Source of the DNA: an uncultured Bacteroidales bacterium
Lineage (GTDB): Bacteria > Bacteroidota > Bacteroidia > Bacteroidales > UBA932
Direction of reading: 5' to 3'
Length of the DNA: 61,037 nt
NCBI GenBank assembly: GCA_900317925.1
Contig: ONIQ01000006.1
Coordinates: 1 to 61,037, forward strand
Shown here: piece by piece, positions 43,801-51,441 of the stretch
How positions within the stretch are numbered: position 1 is the first letter of the stretch
Layout of the letters: the number at the start of each line of letters is the position of its first letter
Translations under genes and position numbers: made by a program
The notes under the pieces: generated by a model
What the model was told of the DNA's origin: nothing
The model's input: only the letters and a program-made list of their open reading frames with translations
Database searches by the model: none

Positions 43801-44061
43801 GATGGCAACCGTCTGGTCGCTCAGGCCGATGAAAGAAAAGACCAGATTCACGGCATCGGCAGGGACGTCCAGGGTGTAATGTCCGTCCAGGTCGGTCACC
43901 GTACCGAGGGTCGTGCCTTCAACGAGGACTCCCACACCGATCAGCGGCTCGCCCTTTTCGTCGGTCACCGTACCCGAAATGTTCGTTGTCTGGGCCGACA
44001 GGGACAGGCAGATTCCCAGGCTCGCCAATGCGAGAATGAGTTTCTTTACTGCTTTTTTCAT
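40840..44061 (-). CDS. SusC/RagA-family TonB-dependent outer-membrane transporter
   Basis: A 1073-residue outer-membrane protein. After the signal (about 1-23) comes a carboxypeptidase-regulatory-like domain (ISGTVTDEKGEPLIGVGVLVEGTTLGTVTDLDGHYTLDV). The plug domain follows, with DEVVVVGYAVVKRRDLLGSVSSV and the SusC signature region ILKDAFSTAIYGSRGANGVVIVTTK. The beta-barrel fills the rest and ends in GYVAGINLTF. It imports pectic oligosaccharides with the adjacent SusD lipoprotein, powered by TonB. Confidence 0.96.
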   Translation of the reverse strand: MKKAVKKLILALASLGICLSLSAQTTNISGTVTDEKGEPLIGVGVLVEGTTLGTVTDLDGHYTLDVPADAVNLVFSFIGLSDQTVAIAGRTTIDVVLKEDTTFLDEVVVVGYAVVKRRDLLGSVSSVGGEKLAEQPVNSVTQALSGRMAGVSVVTTEGDPDADIKIRVRGGGSITQDNSPLYIVDGFPVESINDIPSSEIQSIDILKDAFSTAIYGSRGANGVVIVTTKSAEKGQKISVKLNTYFGQKKMAHKSAINVMDSENFVKFQYELGSLRSNLSDVYNSYFGTFDDMDMYFGLPTNDWVDAVFGRTGNTWNTDFSVSGSGENYNWTVGYAHLGEKAIMMGSDYTRDNLSFKSNFKTSKTTSLDLNVRYSRTNVRGAGANSINDNSGSTSSNGRLKHAVLYSPIPVSSNVASEEDEENFGDAVPPLLAVTDNDSRRTRTIWNANAAFNWEIIENLRLKVDGGLEEYRQTDDRFYGMSTYTVYNAGAKGPASVYTDVNHRRLRNTNTLSYNFAKLLPEDHSLDVLAGQEITYTKSSTATMSVTDLPAFFDSEMAWNFLSSGSPASIRNYYNPDDALLSFFGRVNYVYKHRYSVGATLRADGSSKFGAGNRWGFFPSAAVSWTISNEPWMESTRSWIEQLKLRYSFGTAGNNNIPSGYISKVYSAYATTDPTFTNPISTSDTYWMAGKTMNNPDLTWETTYTHNIGVDFSLFKGKLSGSVEVYQNDTKDLLIQYDIKGTGYDNQYRNIGSTRNRGVELSLNMPVISTKDASLNISANISYNKNKVVSLGGQQTLTASSGWASTEIGTDYLVQVDEPMGNMYGYLSDGLYTVDDFDYMGGKWVLKDGVADASSIIGSTYFRPGAMKLKDLDGDGKITESDKRVIGNAIPDVTGGFSLSGYYKGFDLSANFSYMLGQQVYNANKIEFNSSRKFTTLRNLTTAMDVNNRWTNIDWTTGALVDDPDQLRALNAGKTMWSPCIQNAVFSDAAVENASFLRLQTLTLGYTLPEALTQKVCLRKVRVYVTGTNLFCLTNYSGFDPEVDTRRSTPLTPGVDCSAYPKSIGYVAGINLTF

Positions 44062-44097
44062 AAAAATTAAAATAATAGTGAATTAAATATATGTTAG

Positions 44098-45984
44098 TTA
44101 TAACTTTTCGTAGCTTGCTCCCTGGTTCTGGGCGGTCACGATATCCTTCACAAGGTAATGCAGGTACATTTCCAGGTTGGTATAACGGCCGTTTTTGTCC
44201 AGGGATATGACATTGCCGTCGGCGGCCGACGAAGGATTCAGTCCGAACTGGGTCTCGAAAGCGTCGGGCATGCCGTCACGGTCCGTATCAGTGGCCCGCT
44301 GGAGCTGTGCCTCCGTGGCCTTGTATGCAGGCCACGCGGCTCCGTACTTGGCTTTCACATCGGCGATATCGTTGATAATCGCACCCGTTCCGGCATCTAC
44401 ATCGGCACTGATGCGGGTATCCACCGCATCCCTGACCAGCGAGGCGCCCGCCCATTTCACGACGGCGTTCTTCGCGGCTACGGCCGTATGCGTACTGGTA
44501 AAAGCGTCTTTCCCGTCCTTTCCCTTGATGGCGAAAGCAGTCGCAACCACATGTCCCTCATGGGAAAGGCTATAGTCTTCATAGGCCTTCTTCCAGTACA
44601 CGCCTTCGGGATAGGAAGCGTCGCCGGAAGGATAATCGTTGTTGTAATTGCCGGCGAAATACAAGTAGGCCCATTCGTACGGATAATACTTCTTCACGTC
44701 TTTATCTCCCTCCTTTACCGTCTTGGTATAACCGCCATCGGCCTCGATGTAATACTTCTTTTTGTCGGCAAGTCCCTTGATATAATTGTTTACCAGGTTG
44801 AAATGCCCGCCTTCGCCGCCATAGCAGGCATTGCTGGCACCCCAGTCGTAATTCACGCAGTTGCGGTAATCCACATTGCCCCGATAAATGTCCAACGACT
44901 TGCCGTTCTCCTCATAGAGGTTCTGGTGGTCGAAACGCGGCGTGCGGTTCTGGTGGTGAGCCAGCAGGTTGTGGTGGAAGGAAGCGTCCTTGCCGCCCCA
45001 GATGCCGCCATAACCGTGCGTTGATTTGGAATGCTTGCTCTTGTTCATGCTCTCCGCAATCAGGCACCACTGCATGGTCATATTTACATTCCCATAGAAG
45101 GATGCGGTCTCGTCGATGCTCCAGCTCATAGAACAATGGTCCAGGATGATATCCTTCCGGTAGCGTCCCCAGATGCAGTCCTCGCTGTCACCAGCGTCCG
45201 GGCCTTCATCACCCAGACGGAAACGGAGGAAGCGGATAATCACATTGTCGGCATTGACGACAAAGGAGTAATTCTTGATGCAGATTCCGTCACCGGGAGC
45301 CGTCTGTCCGGCAATTGTAACATCCCCATAACCATCCTCAACCTTAAGTTGCTTGGTCAGTTCAATGGTACCGGCCACATCAAAGACGATGATACGGGCT
45401 CCCTTGGTATTTACTGCAGCCCTCAGCGATCCATCCCCGCTGTCATTCAGGTTGGTCACATGCAGGACCTTGCCGCCGCGGCCGCCGGTGGTGTACATTC
45501 CCCCACCCTCGGCTCCCGGGAAGGCCCGGGCGACGCCATCCTCTTCCACCGCCGGGATGGAGAACTGCTCATAATACTTGTCCGTCGGCTGTGGTCCCGG
45601 ACCGGGCTGCGGCTCATCGTCTTTTTCCGTGGTGGCGGACAAGGCGGAAGTCCAGGCGGAAGTCAGTTCTCCGGCAACACTGCGCACAGAGAAAGAATAG
45701 GTTGTTCCGGCGGTCAGCGACCGGACCACGGCATTGCGCGTATTGACGCGCTCGCTTTCCTTCTGGATGCCGCCTTCCATGAGCTTCCATTCATAGGCAG
45801 TCGCCCCGCTCACCGCATCCCACTGAAAGGTCAGCGAGGTCTTCGTGGCACTGTGGAGGACCAGTCCTGAAGGCGTGGCGGGAGCCGACGGAACGGGGTC
45901 CGCATTTTCCTTATCCCCACAGGAAACCAGTATCAACAAGGCCAGCAGACTATTGATCCAAATTGTTCTCATGATATCTTTCAT
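44098..45984 (-). CDS. Pectate lyase, PL1-type lipoprotein with Fn3 domain
   Basis: A 628-residue lipoprotein with lipobox LVSC near residue 22; the Met at residue 5 is a possible start. An Fn3 domain (~30-120) is joined by a Pro/Gly linker (EPQPGPGPQPT) to the parallel beta-helix lyase, which shows ARAFPGAEGGGMYTTGGRGGKVLHVTNLNDSGDGSLRAA, VTIAGQTAPGDGICI, DCIWGRYRKDIILDHCSMSWSIDE and LLAHHQNRTPRFDHQ. It cleaves polygalacturonate by beta-elimination, leaving unsaturated ends for GH105, KduI and KduD. The C-terminal region has DTDRDGMPDAFETQFGLNPS, a Ca-binding-like motif. Confidence 0.9.
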   Translation of the reverse strand: MKDIMRTIWINSLLALLILVSCGDKENADPVPSAPATPSGLVLHSATKTSLTFQWDAVSGATAYEWKLMEGGIQKESERVNTRNAVVRSLTAGTTYSFSVRSVAGELTSAWTSALSATTEKDDEPQPGPGPQPTDKYYEQFSIPAVEEDGVARAFPGAEGGGMYTTGGRGGKVLHVTNLNDSGDGSLRAAVNTKGARIIVFDVAGTIELTKQLKVEDGYGDVTIAGQTAPGDGICIKNYSFVVNADNVIIRFLRFRLGDEGPDAGDSEDCIWGRYRKDIILDHCSMSWSIDETASFYGNVNMTMQWCLIAESMNKSKHSKSTHGYGGIWGGKDASFHHNLLAHHQNRTPRFDHQNLYEENGKSLDIYRGNVDYRNCVNYDWGASNACYGGEGGHFNLVNNYIKGLADKKKYYIEADGGYTKTVKEGDKDVKKYYPYEWAYLYFAGNYNNDYPSGDASYPEGVYWKKAYEDYSLSHEGHVVATAFAIKGKDGKDAFTSTHTAVAAKNAVVKWAGASLVRDAVDTRISADVDAGTGAIINDIADVKAKYGAAWPAYKATEAQLQRATDTDRDGMPDAFETQFGLNPSSAADGNVISLDKNGRYTNLEMYLHYLVKDIVTAQNQGASYEKL

Positions 45985-47155
45985 ATTCGCGCATCGCCCA
46001 GATCAGCGGGCCCATGCCCTTCGGATCGTTCTCGACGACGGCTTCGTTAATATAATAATCATAGGTGCCGCTGCGCATCATCTTGCCGCCCAATCCGGCC
46101 ACGGCACAGCAATCATGCAGGACCACGAGGCCCGCTTCATCAACCGTAACGAAGGTATCCAGCATCTGATGGTAGATCTGGCAGGCCTTCTCCTCGTCCA
46201 TCACGCCTTCCAAGACTCCCAGGCGCACTCCCTTGAGCATCGAATAGGCGAACATGGCATTGCACGTAGCCTCCAGGTAATTCCCTTCCTGTCCGGGACA
46301 ATCAAGCACCTGATACCACAGGCCCGTTTCCGGATCGGCATACGGCAACAGGGACGCGATGACGCTGGACAGGATGCCGGGAAGGACCTGATCCGGATAG
46401 CGGAAATCATGCTCCATAATATCGATCACTTCCACCAGGGCCATGCAGTACCAGCCCAAGGCGCGTCCCCAGGCATGGGCGGACAGCCCCGTCTGCGGGT
46501 CACACCAGAACATCCGGTGCGAGGCGTCCCACGCATGGCGGAGCAGACCCGTAGCCGGATCGTAGCAGTTATGAAAAGTCAGGTCGAACTGGCGGACAAT
46601 GTCGTCGTAATGAGATGTCCGAAGGTCTTCCGGTGCGTAATCCCGGGTATATTCGGCATAGAAGGGCATGGCCATATACAAGCCGTCCAGCCACATCTGG
46701 TCCGGGTAAATCTGTTTGTGCCAGAAACCGCCTTCCGCATTGCGGGGCTGGTCCAGCAGCTGCCGGTGCAACTGTTCAATCGCCTTGAAATATTTATCTT
46801 TCGGGGAGATACGCACCAGTTGGAGCAGGGCCCATCCGGGACAGATATGGTCCAGGGAATAATTGGACTCCTTATACCCGCCGCCAATGGCACCGGTAGA
46901 GTCGATAAGGGCATCGTACCAGTCTTCCACATACGCAAGCGTGTGTTGGAGGCCCTTCTCATCAGAGCAATCCAAAAAGGCCTTCAGCTCCAGGCCCGTG
47001 GTATAATTCCATTTCAGTCTTCCCTGCTGGCCGTCCAGATCGGCGGCCGTAGGACAGCGCTGCAGTTCAGACTCCACCGTCCGCACCAGAAGGCTTTCTT
47101 CCCGGTCGGTACAAGCCGCCAGCAGGCAGCAGGCTATGATCGCGAATCGTTTCAT
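45950..47155 (-). CDS. Unsaturated rhamnogalacturonyl hydrolase, GH105 lipoprotein
   Basis: A 401-residue protein with lipobox LLAAC (near residue 15). The (alpha/alpha)6 barrel has WNYTTGLELKAFLDC, IYPDQMWLDGLYMAMPFYAEYTRDYA (Asp of the catalytic site), HAWGRALGWYCMALVEVID and WYQVLD. It removes the 4,5-unsaturated uronate from the non-reducing end of lyase products. Its ATG overlaps the esterase stop (ATGA), and its 3' end overlaps the lyase start. Confidence 0.93.
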   Translation of the reverse strand: MKRFAIIACCLLAACTDREESLLVRTVESELQRCPTAADLDGQQGRLKWNYTTGLELKAFLDCSDEKGLQHTLAYVEDWYDALIDSTGAIGGGYKESNYSLDHICPGWALLQLVRISPKDKYFKAIEQLHRQLLDQPRNAEGGFWHKQIYPDQMWLDGLYMAMPFYAEYTRDYAPEDLRTSHYDDIVRQFDLTFHNCYDPATGLLRHAWDASHRMFWCDPQTGLSAHAWGRALGWYCMALVEVIDIMEHDFRYPDQVLPGILSSVIASLLPYADPETGLWYQVLDCPGQEGNYLEATCNAMFAYSMLKGVRLGVLEGVMDEEKACQIYHQMLDTFVTVDEAGLVVLHDCCAVAGLGGKMMRSGTYDYYINEAVVENDPKGMGPLIWAMREYERYHENNLDQ

Positions 47156-48825
47156 CGGTTATCAAAAGGGTTCCAGACAATACCATCCTGCGCCTGGTAC
47201 ATCACCTTTTCAAAGGAATACTTCTCCAGGTCTTTCGCCCGCAGGGTATGGGCCCATTTCACACGTGCGCCGCGGGCGCCGGGGCCCTTGCTGCCGTATT
47301 CGGCATAGAAAGAGTTCTTCTTCGTATCGGGCTTGCCGGGCTTTTCCCAGTCGTGCCAGCCTTCCGGCAGGATGTGTCCGCCCAGGGTGCAGTCAAGAAA
47401 GACCGTCTTGGCATAAGCGCCCCAGGGCCGGCCCAGATAGCATTTATCCACGCCGGGAGCCGCTGTGAGCGTACAATTCTTGAACACATAGCCGTACGGC
47501 TGTCCCTCAAAGGTCGAGGCGGCCGTCACATAGCTGTTCTTCTTGGAATGCAGGGTGCAGTTCTCGAAGTAGCAGACGGAAGGGCCAAAGATGAAATCGG
47601 TCGTTCCCTCGATATAGCAATCCAGGTAGTAATTCCGTTTCACGCCCCCGTTCTTTCCGTATCGCCCGTAGGTGTACAGCGTATCCTGGTTGCCGATAAA
47701 GCGGCAGCGGTGGAAGAAGAGGAAATCGCCGTCGGTAAAGACGGCCACCGCCTGGTCGATGCCCTTCCCCTCGCCCGCCGAATTCTCGAAGGTCAAGTCC
47801 TCAAAGGTTATATAGCTCGCATGCACATAGACACTCGCGCTGCCCGAGGTTCCCACCTCGAAATCGCGTCCCGGCCACAGCTGTCGCGCATATTTATCAT
47901 AGGTGATAAGGGTCTTGTCGGCCCCCTGGCCACAGATCAGCACGCGGAATTTGCTGTGCGGGATAATGACTTCCTCTTTATATACGCCCGCGCGGATAAA
48001 CACGCGCGTGATGCGGTCGTGGCTATAATCCGGAATGGCATTGATGCCTTCCTGGACGGTCATATAGTCGCCGCAACCGTCGGCACCCACCACAATATCA
48101 TAATGAACCAGATGTGCGCCGATGGCAGGAATGCGAACGCGCAGGGAATCGCAGGCGATTTCCGCTAGTTTGCGGGCCCCGGACGCCACGGTATGGGTAT
48201 TGTCGGTTTTTCCCTGCGGAGCACAGGCATATTTGCCGGCTGGCAGGTGCATATAGTACGGACGCGAAGCCTCGTCCCCCAGGGACGCCAGCCAGTCTTG
48301 CGTCGCGGCTTCCATGTCGATGAGCACTGTTCCCGTTTCCCGGGCCACAGCCTTCATGGCGGCAGGATACTCACCGTGGCTGGTGCGGTCCAGCTGGCCG
48401 TCCTTGAACCAGCGACGGGCTACCGGCGTCATCAGCACCGGAATGCCGCCCTTCTCCCGGACCCCCTGCACAAAACGGCGAAGGTTCAGGGAGTAATCGC
48501 CCCAGGGCTCGGTAAAACGGGTGGAATCGCTTTTATGACCGTCATTGTGACCGAACTCGATCAAGACATAATCGCCCGGCTGCACGGCGGCATAAACCTT
48601 GGCCCAAATGCCCTTATCGATGCAGCTGCGCGTGCTCAATCCGTTTTTGGCATAATTGATGACCTGCACGTCGCCATCCACGAAATTGCGGAAAAGCATG
48701 CCCCAGCCACGCTCGGGATTGCCGTTGGAGAGGTCCTTGTCGGCCATGGTGGAATCTCCCATCAGATGAAGGGTGAAAGAGCTGGCGGTACACCAGACAA
48801 GCAACAGAAAGACGATCTTTTTCAT
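47152..48825 (-). CDS. Two-domain pectin esterase: CE12 acetylesterase plus CE8 pectinesterase
   Basis: A 557-residue secreted enzyme after a short signal peptide. Residues ~18-240 are a SGNH/CE12 rhamnogalacturonan acetylesterase: HLMGDSTMADK with nucleophile S25, VINYAKNGLSTRS, IEFGHNDGHK, and the D..H pair in DNTHTVASG. Residues ~255-545 are a CE8 pectin methylesterase beta-helix with GNQDTLYTYG, GTTDFIFGPS (two catalytic Asp) and YLGRPWGAYAKTVFLDC (Arg). The two activities would act on acetyl and methyl esters on the same substrate. Confidence 0.93.
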   Translation of the reverse strand: MKKIVFLLLVWCTASSFTLHLMGDSTMADKDLSNGNPERGWGMLFRNFVDGDVQVINYAKNGLSTRSCIDKGIWAKVYAAVQPGDYVLIEFGHNDGHKSDSTRFTEPWGDYSLNLRRFVQGVREKGGIPVLMTPVARRWFKDGQLDRTSHGEYPAAMKAVARETGTVLIDMEAATQDWLASLGDEASRPYYMHLPAGKYACAPQGKTDNTHTVASGARKLAEIACDSLRVRIPAIGAHLVHYDIVVGADGCGDYMTVQEGINAIPDYSHDRITRVFIRAGVYKEEVIIPHSKFRVLICGQGADKTLITYDKYARQLWPGRDFEVGTSGSASVYVHASYITFEDLTFENSAGEGKGIDQAVAVFTDGDFLFFHRCRFIGNQDTLYTYGRYGKNGGVKRNYYLDCYIEGTTDFIFGPSVCYFENCTLHSKKNSYVTAASTFEGQPYGYVFKNCTLTAAPGVDKCYLGRPWGAYAKTVFLDCTLGGHILPEGWHDWEKPGKPDTKKNSFYAEYGSKGPGARGARVKWAHTLRAKDLEKYSFEKVMYQAQDGIVWNPFDNR

Positions 48826-50243
48826 AAGGATTCCCCGTTAATCATGACCTGGTCGAAGGTAACGCCCTCCGCAAAATGGACTTCCGCGCCCTTGCCGGCC
48901 TCGAAGCGGCAGTTACGGAACGCGAGGTTGCGCACCGGCATTTCCGGCAGACCGTTGACGTAGATGGCCTGGCCGGCCCCGCTGCAATAGATATCGCTGA
49001 ACGTGCAGTCGCGGAATTCCGGAGTGGTCTCATCCACCGCCACGGTAATCACTTCCCCGCCTTCCTTCATGTCCGAAGCGGCCACGCCGGCGTAATAGAG
49101 ATTGAAGATAACCCCGTACGAAACGATGTCTTTCATGTAGATATGGTCGCAGCGAATGTTTTTCACCACGCCGCCGCGACCACGGGTGCTCTTGAAGCGG
49201 AGGCCCACGTCGGTGCCCAGGAAGCGACAGTGGCTCACGGTAATATCTTCCACGCCGCCGGACATCTCGCTGCCGACCACGAAACCGCCGTGACCGTGAT
49301 AGACGGTGCAGTCGGTAATGGTCAGATCCCGGCAGGGACGGCCGTGGCGGCGCCCGTCGGCATCCTTGCCGGATTTGATGCAAATGGCATCGTCGCCCAC
49401 GTCAAACGTAGAACCGGTCAGGAGCACATGCTCGCAGGCTTCGATATCGATCCCGTCGCCATTGGCGGAATAGTACGGGTTCCGGACGTTGATGTTCCGG
49501 ACAGTCACGTTGCGGCACCACAGCGGATGCAGGTTCCAGCAGGGCGAGTTCTGGAAGGTACAGTCCTCAATCAGGACCCGTTCGCATTCCCGCAGGGAGA
49601 CCAGCACCGGACGGAGGAACGTCTTGATTTCATTCTCGTCCAGCGACGGATCCGGATAATTCAGCGAGCCGGCCGTGGCCCGGGCCTTCTGATATCCCTC
49701 GTCGGGGAACCAGGTCTTGCCGTCCTCGCTCAGGACACCACCCCGCTGCAGGACGGTTTTCCAGAGGTCCTCGGACACCTTGCGGCGTTTTACTTCACGC
49801 CAGGCGTCCCCGTTGCCGTCGATGATGCCCCCGCCGGTAATGGCGATATCGTGGGCACCCGTGGCGTTGATCGGAGAAAGGCAGCGGCGCACGTCCAAGC
49901 CTTCAAAATTCGTATCGATGATGGGATACAGATCCTGATCGGTCGAAAAAACGATGACGGCATCCTTTTCCACCCGCAGTTCCGTGCAGCTGGGCAGGGT
50001 GACCGGGCCGGTAAACCAGATGCCGGCCGGGACCGTGAGGACACCGCCTCCACGCTCGGACAGATGCGCGAGCGCGTGTGAAAAAACTTCCGTATTGAGG
50101 AATACACCATCTCCGATACCGCCAAAGTCGGACAGGCAAACGGTATAAGACGGAATCTTCGGAAGCGGGATCCGCTCCTCCTGCTGACAGGCCGGGAATA
50201 AGAAAACGGCCACCAGGGTTATCAGAAACCAGTTTCGTGTCAT
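48822..50243 (-). CDS. Polygalacturonase, GH28 lipoprotein
   Basis: A 473-residue beta-helix hydrolase when started at MTRNWFLITLVAVFLFPACQQ, which gives a normal lipoprotein signal; an earlier in-frame ATG at 50330 lies upstream of the promoter. Catalytic elements are NGDGIDIEAC, DVGDDAICIKSGKD (the DD pair), GHGGFVVGSEMSGGVED, and RFKSTRGRGG. It hydrolyses galacturonan or its oligomers at the cell surface or in the periplasm. It is the first gene of the pectin locus, divergent from the LacI regulator. Confidence 0.94.
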   Translation of the reverse strand: MTRNWFLITLVAVFLFPACQQEERIPLPKIPSYTVCLSDFGGIGDGVFLNTEVFSHALAHLSERGGGVLTVPAGIWFTGPVTLPSCTELRVEKDAVIVFSTDQDLYPIIDTNFEGLDVRRCLSPINATGAHDIAITGGGIIDGNGDAWREVKRRKVSEDLWKTVLQRGGVLSEDGKTWFPDEGYQKARATAGSLNYPDPSLDENEIKTFLRPVLVSLRECERVLIEDCTFQNSPCWNLHPLWCRNVTVRNINVRNPYYSANGDGIDIEACEHVLLTGSTFDVGDDAICIKSGKDADGRRHGRPCRDLTITDCTVYHGHGGFVVGSEMSGGVEDITVSHCRFLGTDVGLRFKSTRGRGGVVKNIRCDHIYMKDIVSYGVIFNLYYAGVAASDMKEGGEVITVAVDETTPEFRDCTFSDIYCSGAGQAIYVNGLPEMPVRNLAFRNCRFEAGKGAEVHFAEGVTFDQVMINGESL

Positions 50244-50275
50244 TATTCTGTTGTTAGTTTGCAAACTTACTTCGG

Positions 50276-50283
50276 CAAAGATA
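50276..50283 (-). promoter_or_regulatory. -7 promoter element for the pectin locus
   Basis: The minus strand reads TATCTTTG (TAnnTTTG), 32 bases before the GH28 ATG at 50243. Confidence 0.55.
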
Positions 50284-50297
50284 CAATTATTTTTGAA

Positions 50298-50319
50298 TTT
50301 CCGTGCACGTTCACGGAAA
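50298..50319. promoter_or_regulatory. Palindromic operator, probable LacI-family site
   Basis: TTTCCGTG-CACGTT-CACGGAAA has perfect 8-base arms and a 6-base spacer. It lies between the divergent promoters, 14 bases upstream of the minus-strand -7 box, so binding would block the locus promoter. A related half-site TGCACGG occurs at about 50339-50345. Confidence 0.55.
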
Positions 50320-50360
50320 AATTTTATCAACTGTGTTATGCACGGTATTAAAAAAATCAG

Positions 50361-50368
50361 TATCTTTG
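50361..50368 (+). promoter_or_regulatory. -7 promoter element for the LacI-family gene
   Basis: TATCTTTG matches TAnnTTTG and lies 23 bases before the ATG at 50392. Confidence 0.55.
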
Positions 50369-50391
50369 CGTGGCATTACACATGAAAACGA

Positions 50392-51441
50392 ATGAAACAA
50401 AAGAAAATAACAATTATCGATATCGCTGAAAAAACCGGACTCTCCAAAGGGACGGTGGATCGCGTTATCCATAACCGCGGAGAAGTGTCTGCCAAAAGTC
50501 GTGAAAAAGTCCTCCAGGCCATCCGCGAATTCGGCTACGAACCCAACCTGCATGCATCCCTGCTGGCTTCCGGCCATCGCAAAACAGTGGTGCTGCTCAT
50601 TCCCTCCCCTTCCTCGGGTTCTTTCTGGACCCTTTTGACGGAAGGGATGAAAAAAGCGGCCGAAACGGTAGGCCCGCTCGGCATCGACTGCAAGGCGGTT
50701 ACCTACGACCAGTATGACCTGGCCTCGTTCCGCGTGGTTTGCGACCAGGTTCTGGCGATGCATCCCGACGGGGTCGTCCTGGCGCCCATGTTCCATTATG
50801 AGTCCTACAGCCTGGGCGAGCGCCTGCACGCCGAGCGGATTCCGTTCGTGCTGGTAGATTCCAAGATTGAAAACAAAAACTACCTGGCGTATTACGGCAT
50901 GCAGGAGTATGCCAGCGGCTACCTGTGCGCTGACCAGCTAACCCTAGGGATGGCCGTGCAGCGGGTGCTCATCGTCCGCATCTCCCCCGACCGCGACCGC
51001 CAGGCCGACCCCACGGCCGGACGGCGCACCGGCTTTCTGGATTACCTGGCCGAGCACTGCCCCGGCTGTGAAGTGATCCAGACCTTCATCCATCCCTCCG
51101 ATCCGGTTCAGATCCGCCAGGCCATGGAAGAGGTATTCGCCGCCCATCCCGGCATCCGGCACATCGTCATGTTCAATTCCCGGATTCACCGGATCGTCCC
51201 CTTCCTGGAGGCAAATCCCGATCCGCAGCGGCGTGTGGTAGGGTTTGACAACCTCGCGGAGAACATGGCCGCCCTGCGCAAGGGAACCATCTCCGTACTC
51301 ATCGGCCAGCGGCCGGGCGAACAGGTGGCCCAAGCCATCCAGGCCCTTGCGGACTATCTGCTGCTGGACAAGAGACCCGCGCTCAAGGATAACCACATGC
51401 ACATGGATATCCTGACGCGGTACAACATTGATTATTATTAG
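50392..51441 (+). CDS. LacI-family transcriptional regulator of the pectin locus
   Basis: A 349-residue regulator. The N-terminal HTH and hinge read KITIIDIAEKTGLSKGTVDRVIHNRGEVSAKSREKVLQAIREFGYEPN. The rest (about 60-349) is a periplasmic-binding-protein-like effector domain. Divergence from the GH28 gene across a palindromic site argues that it controls the locus in response to a pectin sugar or a uronate intermediate such as KDG; that ligand is an inference. Its 3' end overlaps the CorC-like gene by 4 bases on the opposite strand. Confidence 0.9.
   Translation: MKQKKITIIDIAEKTGLSKGTVDRVIHNRGEVSAKSREKVLQAIREFGYEPNLHASLLASGHRKTVVLLIPSPSSGSFWTLLTEGMKKAAETVGPLGIDCKAVTYDQYDLASFRVVCDQVLAMHPDGVVLAPMFHYESYSLGERLHAERIPFVLVDSKIENKNYLAYYGMQEYASGYLCADQLTLGMAVQRVLIVRISPDRDRQADPTAGRRTGFLDYLAEHCPGCEVIQTFIHPSDPVQIRQAMEEVFAAHPGIRHIVMFNSRIHRIVPFLEANPDPQRRVVGFDNLAENMAALRKGTISVLIGQRPGEQVAQAIQALADYLLLDKRPALKDNHMHMDILTRYNIDYY

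Larger units (their letters stand above)
23729..50243 (-). other. Pectin utilization locus, candidate single polycistron
   Basis: Sixteen consecutive minus-strand genes from the GH28 polygalacturonase to the KDPG aldolase have gaps of at most about 40 bases, several with 4-base ATGA overlaps (48822, 47152, 27989) or TGATG (32408). The order is polymer cleavage, outer-membrane import, then uronate catabolism, which follows the flow of carbon. The largest gaps (44062-44097 and 30894-30929) have only weak TATATTTA boxes and may hold internal promoters. That it is one transcript is an inference. Confidence 0.6.
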
